Source: Synaphobranchus kaupii
Lineage: Eukaryota > Chordata > Actinopteri > Anguilliformes > Synaphobranchidae
Reading direction: 5' to 3'
Assembly (NCBI GenBank): GCA_029718625.1
Contig: CM056397.1
Coordinates: 3,992,590 to 4,056,589, forward strand
Length of the DNA: 64,000 bases
Part shown: positions 63,742 to 64,000 of the stretch, one piece after another
Layout of the letters: each line of letters begins with the position of its first letter
Position numbering within the stretch: position 1 is the stretch's first letter
Notes under the pieces: model-generated
The model's input: the letters and a program-made list of their open reading frames with translations, nothing else
The model's database searches: none
Told to the model about the DNA's origin: nothing
Position numbers and translations under genes: made by a program

Positions 63742-64000
63742 ATGGCAAGGTTTTGAAATCAGGGCGCAGGACCCTTTTGTTGTAAACTACTCTGAATCTT
63801 TTAGAAACTAAGCGATTGCGGAGAGAGAATCCTCTCATTCCTCACAATTTGTTTTGTGTTTGTTGTAATTTCACGAGCTGGGGCCTCTGGATTCTGTACA
63901 TAGTGCTGTACCAATTCTGTGAGGGATGAAAGATTGACAACTTGCGTGTTAGTATGATGCAGGATTATACCTTTCACTTTCATGCATGTTTTACCTAACC
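63731..64000 (-). pseudogene. POLB: Maverick DNA polymerase B, C-terminus
   Basis: The minus-strand frame 63983-63801 reads VKGIILHHTNTQVVNLSSL, which matches the C-terminal domain of protein-primed Maverick polymerases. After a shift near 63801-63812 a second frame reads FRVVYNKRVLRPDF and ends in LPYGF, the typical last residues, with the stop at 63731. The palm and exonuclease lie outside the window. The stop codon overlaps the start of the ATPase. Confidence 0.78.

Larger units (their letters stand above)
55181..64000. mobile_element. Maverick/Polinton (adintovirus-like) element, left part, degraded
   Basis: The region encodes an integrase with chromodomain, capsid-type proteins, an adenain-like cysteine protease, an FtsK/HerA-type packaging ATPase and the end of a protein-primed DNA polymerase B. 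That set defines Mavericks. The left end is marked by 244-bp tandem repeats, probably part of the terminal repeat. The right part, with most of polB and the other end, lies outside the window. Most genes carry lesions, and an L2 LINE is inserted at 61985-63066. Confidence 0.88.

Overview
The window looks like teleost fish nuclear DNA. It carries fish-type CR1/L2 LINEs with the characteristic short 3' tails, Ty3/Gypsy elements of several families, a BEL/Pao element, Tc1, hAT, piggyBac and TTAA-target DNA transposons, an endogenous retrovirus and a Maverick/Polinton. It also has long microsatellites and large stretches without genes. I see no complete, ordinary host protein gene and no rRNA, tRNA or CRISPR array. 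Almost all recognisable coding sequence belongs to mobile elements, most of it broken. The species cannot be fixed from what I see.

Layout, left to right. 1-3.58 kb: 3' part of an endogenous retrovirus (gag, a scrap of pol, polypurine tract, 3' LTR). 4.6-5.6 kb: a foldback element with TTAA target duplication. 5.7-6.14 kb: a possible host promoter with a duplicated short exon. 6.17-6.72 kb: internally deleted Tc1 element. 6.78-8.91 kb: long, internally repetitive solo LTR. 9.47-13.6 kb: piggyBac element with an 8-bp frameshifting duplication. 13.6-23 kb: minus-strand Gypsy element (Gypsy A) whose gag is split by a 5.2-kb LTR element without gag or pol (16.84-22.06 kb, 4-bp target duplication). 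23.1-24.8 kb: minus-strand L2-type LINE. 26.35-28.02 kb: second copy of the long solo LTR, opposite orientation. 29.7-33.5 kb: decayed Gypsy B with both LTRs. 33.65-36.82 kb: a TTAA-flanked element that received a palindromic hAT element and a Tc1-like element with an uninterrupted transposase. 38.6-50.0 kb: a LINE with a 2A-like motif, PHD finger, endonuclease and reverse transcriptase, split by a young BEL/Pao element (39.69-47.08 kb). 50.1-51.65 kb: 3' end of a chromodomain Gypsy (Gypsy C). 51.65-55.2 kb: gene-poor, simple repeats. 55.2-64 kb: one end of a Maverick/Polinton with 244-bp tandem repeats and degraded genes, interrupted by an L2 LINE and running off the right edge.

The Maverick is the most gene-rich part. 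On the plus strand are two genes of unknown function, an integrase with chromodomain, a capsid-type region and an adenain-like protease. On the minus strand the C-terminus of DNA polymerase B, a packaging ATPase, a small basic protein and a conserved virion-type gene are packed with 11-bp overlap, 1-nt gap and 4-bp overlap. Every one of these except the 249-residue gene carries a stop, frameshift, deletion or insertion, so this copy cannot act by itself.

Two mechanistic points stand out. First, four LTRs of related Gypsy elements share a TATA-like octamer followed, exactly 30 nt after its first base, by GCTT. In Gypsy A the 10 nt starting there are the exact reverse complement of the bases next to the LTR end, which is what a self-primed (Tf1/sushi type) element needs. 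Second, the LINE ORF carries a 2A-like motif and was in frame across the BEL insertion site, so the order of events (LINE, then BEL, then both decaying) can be read directly.
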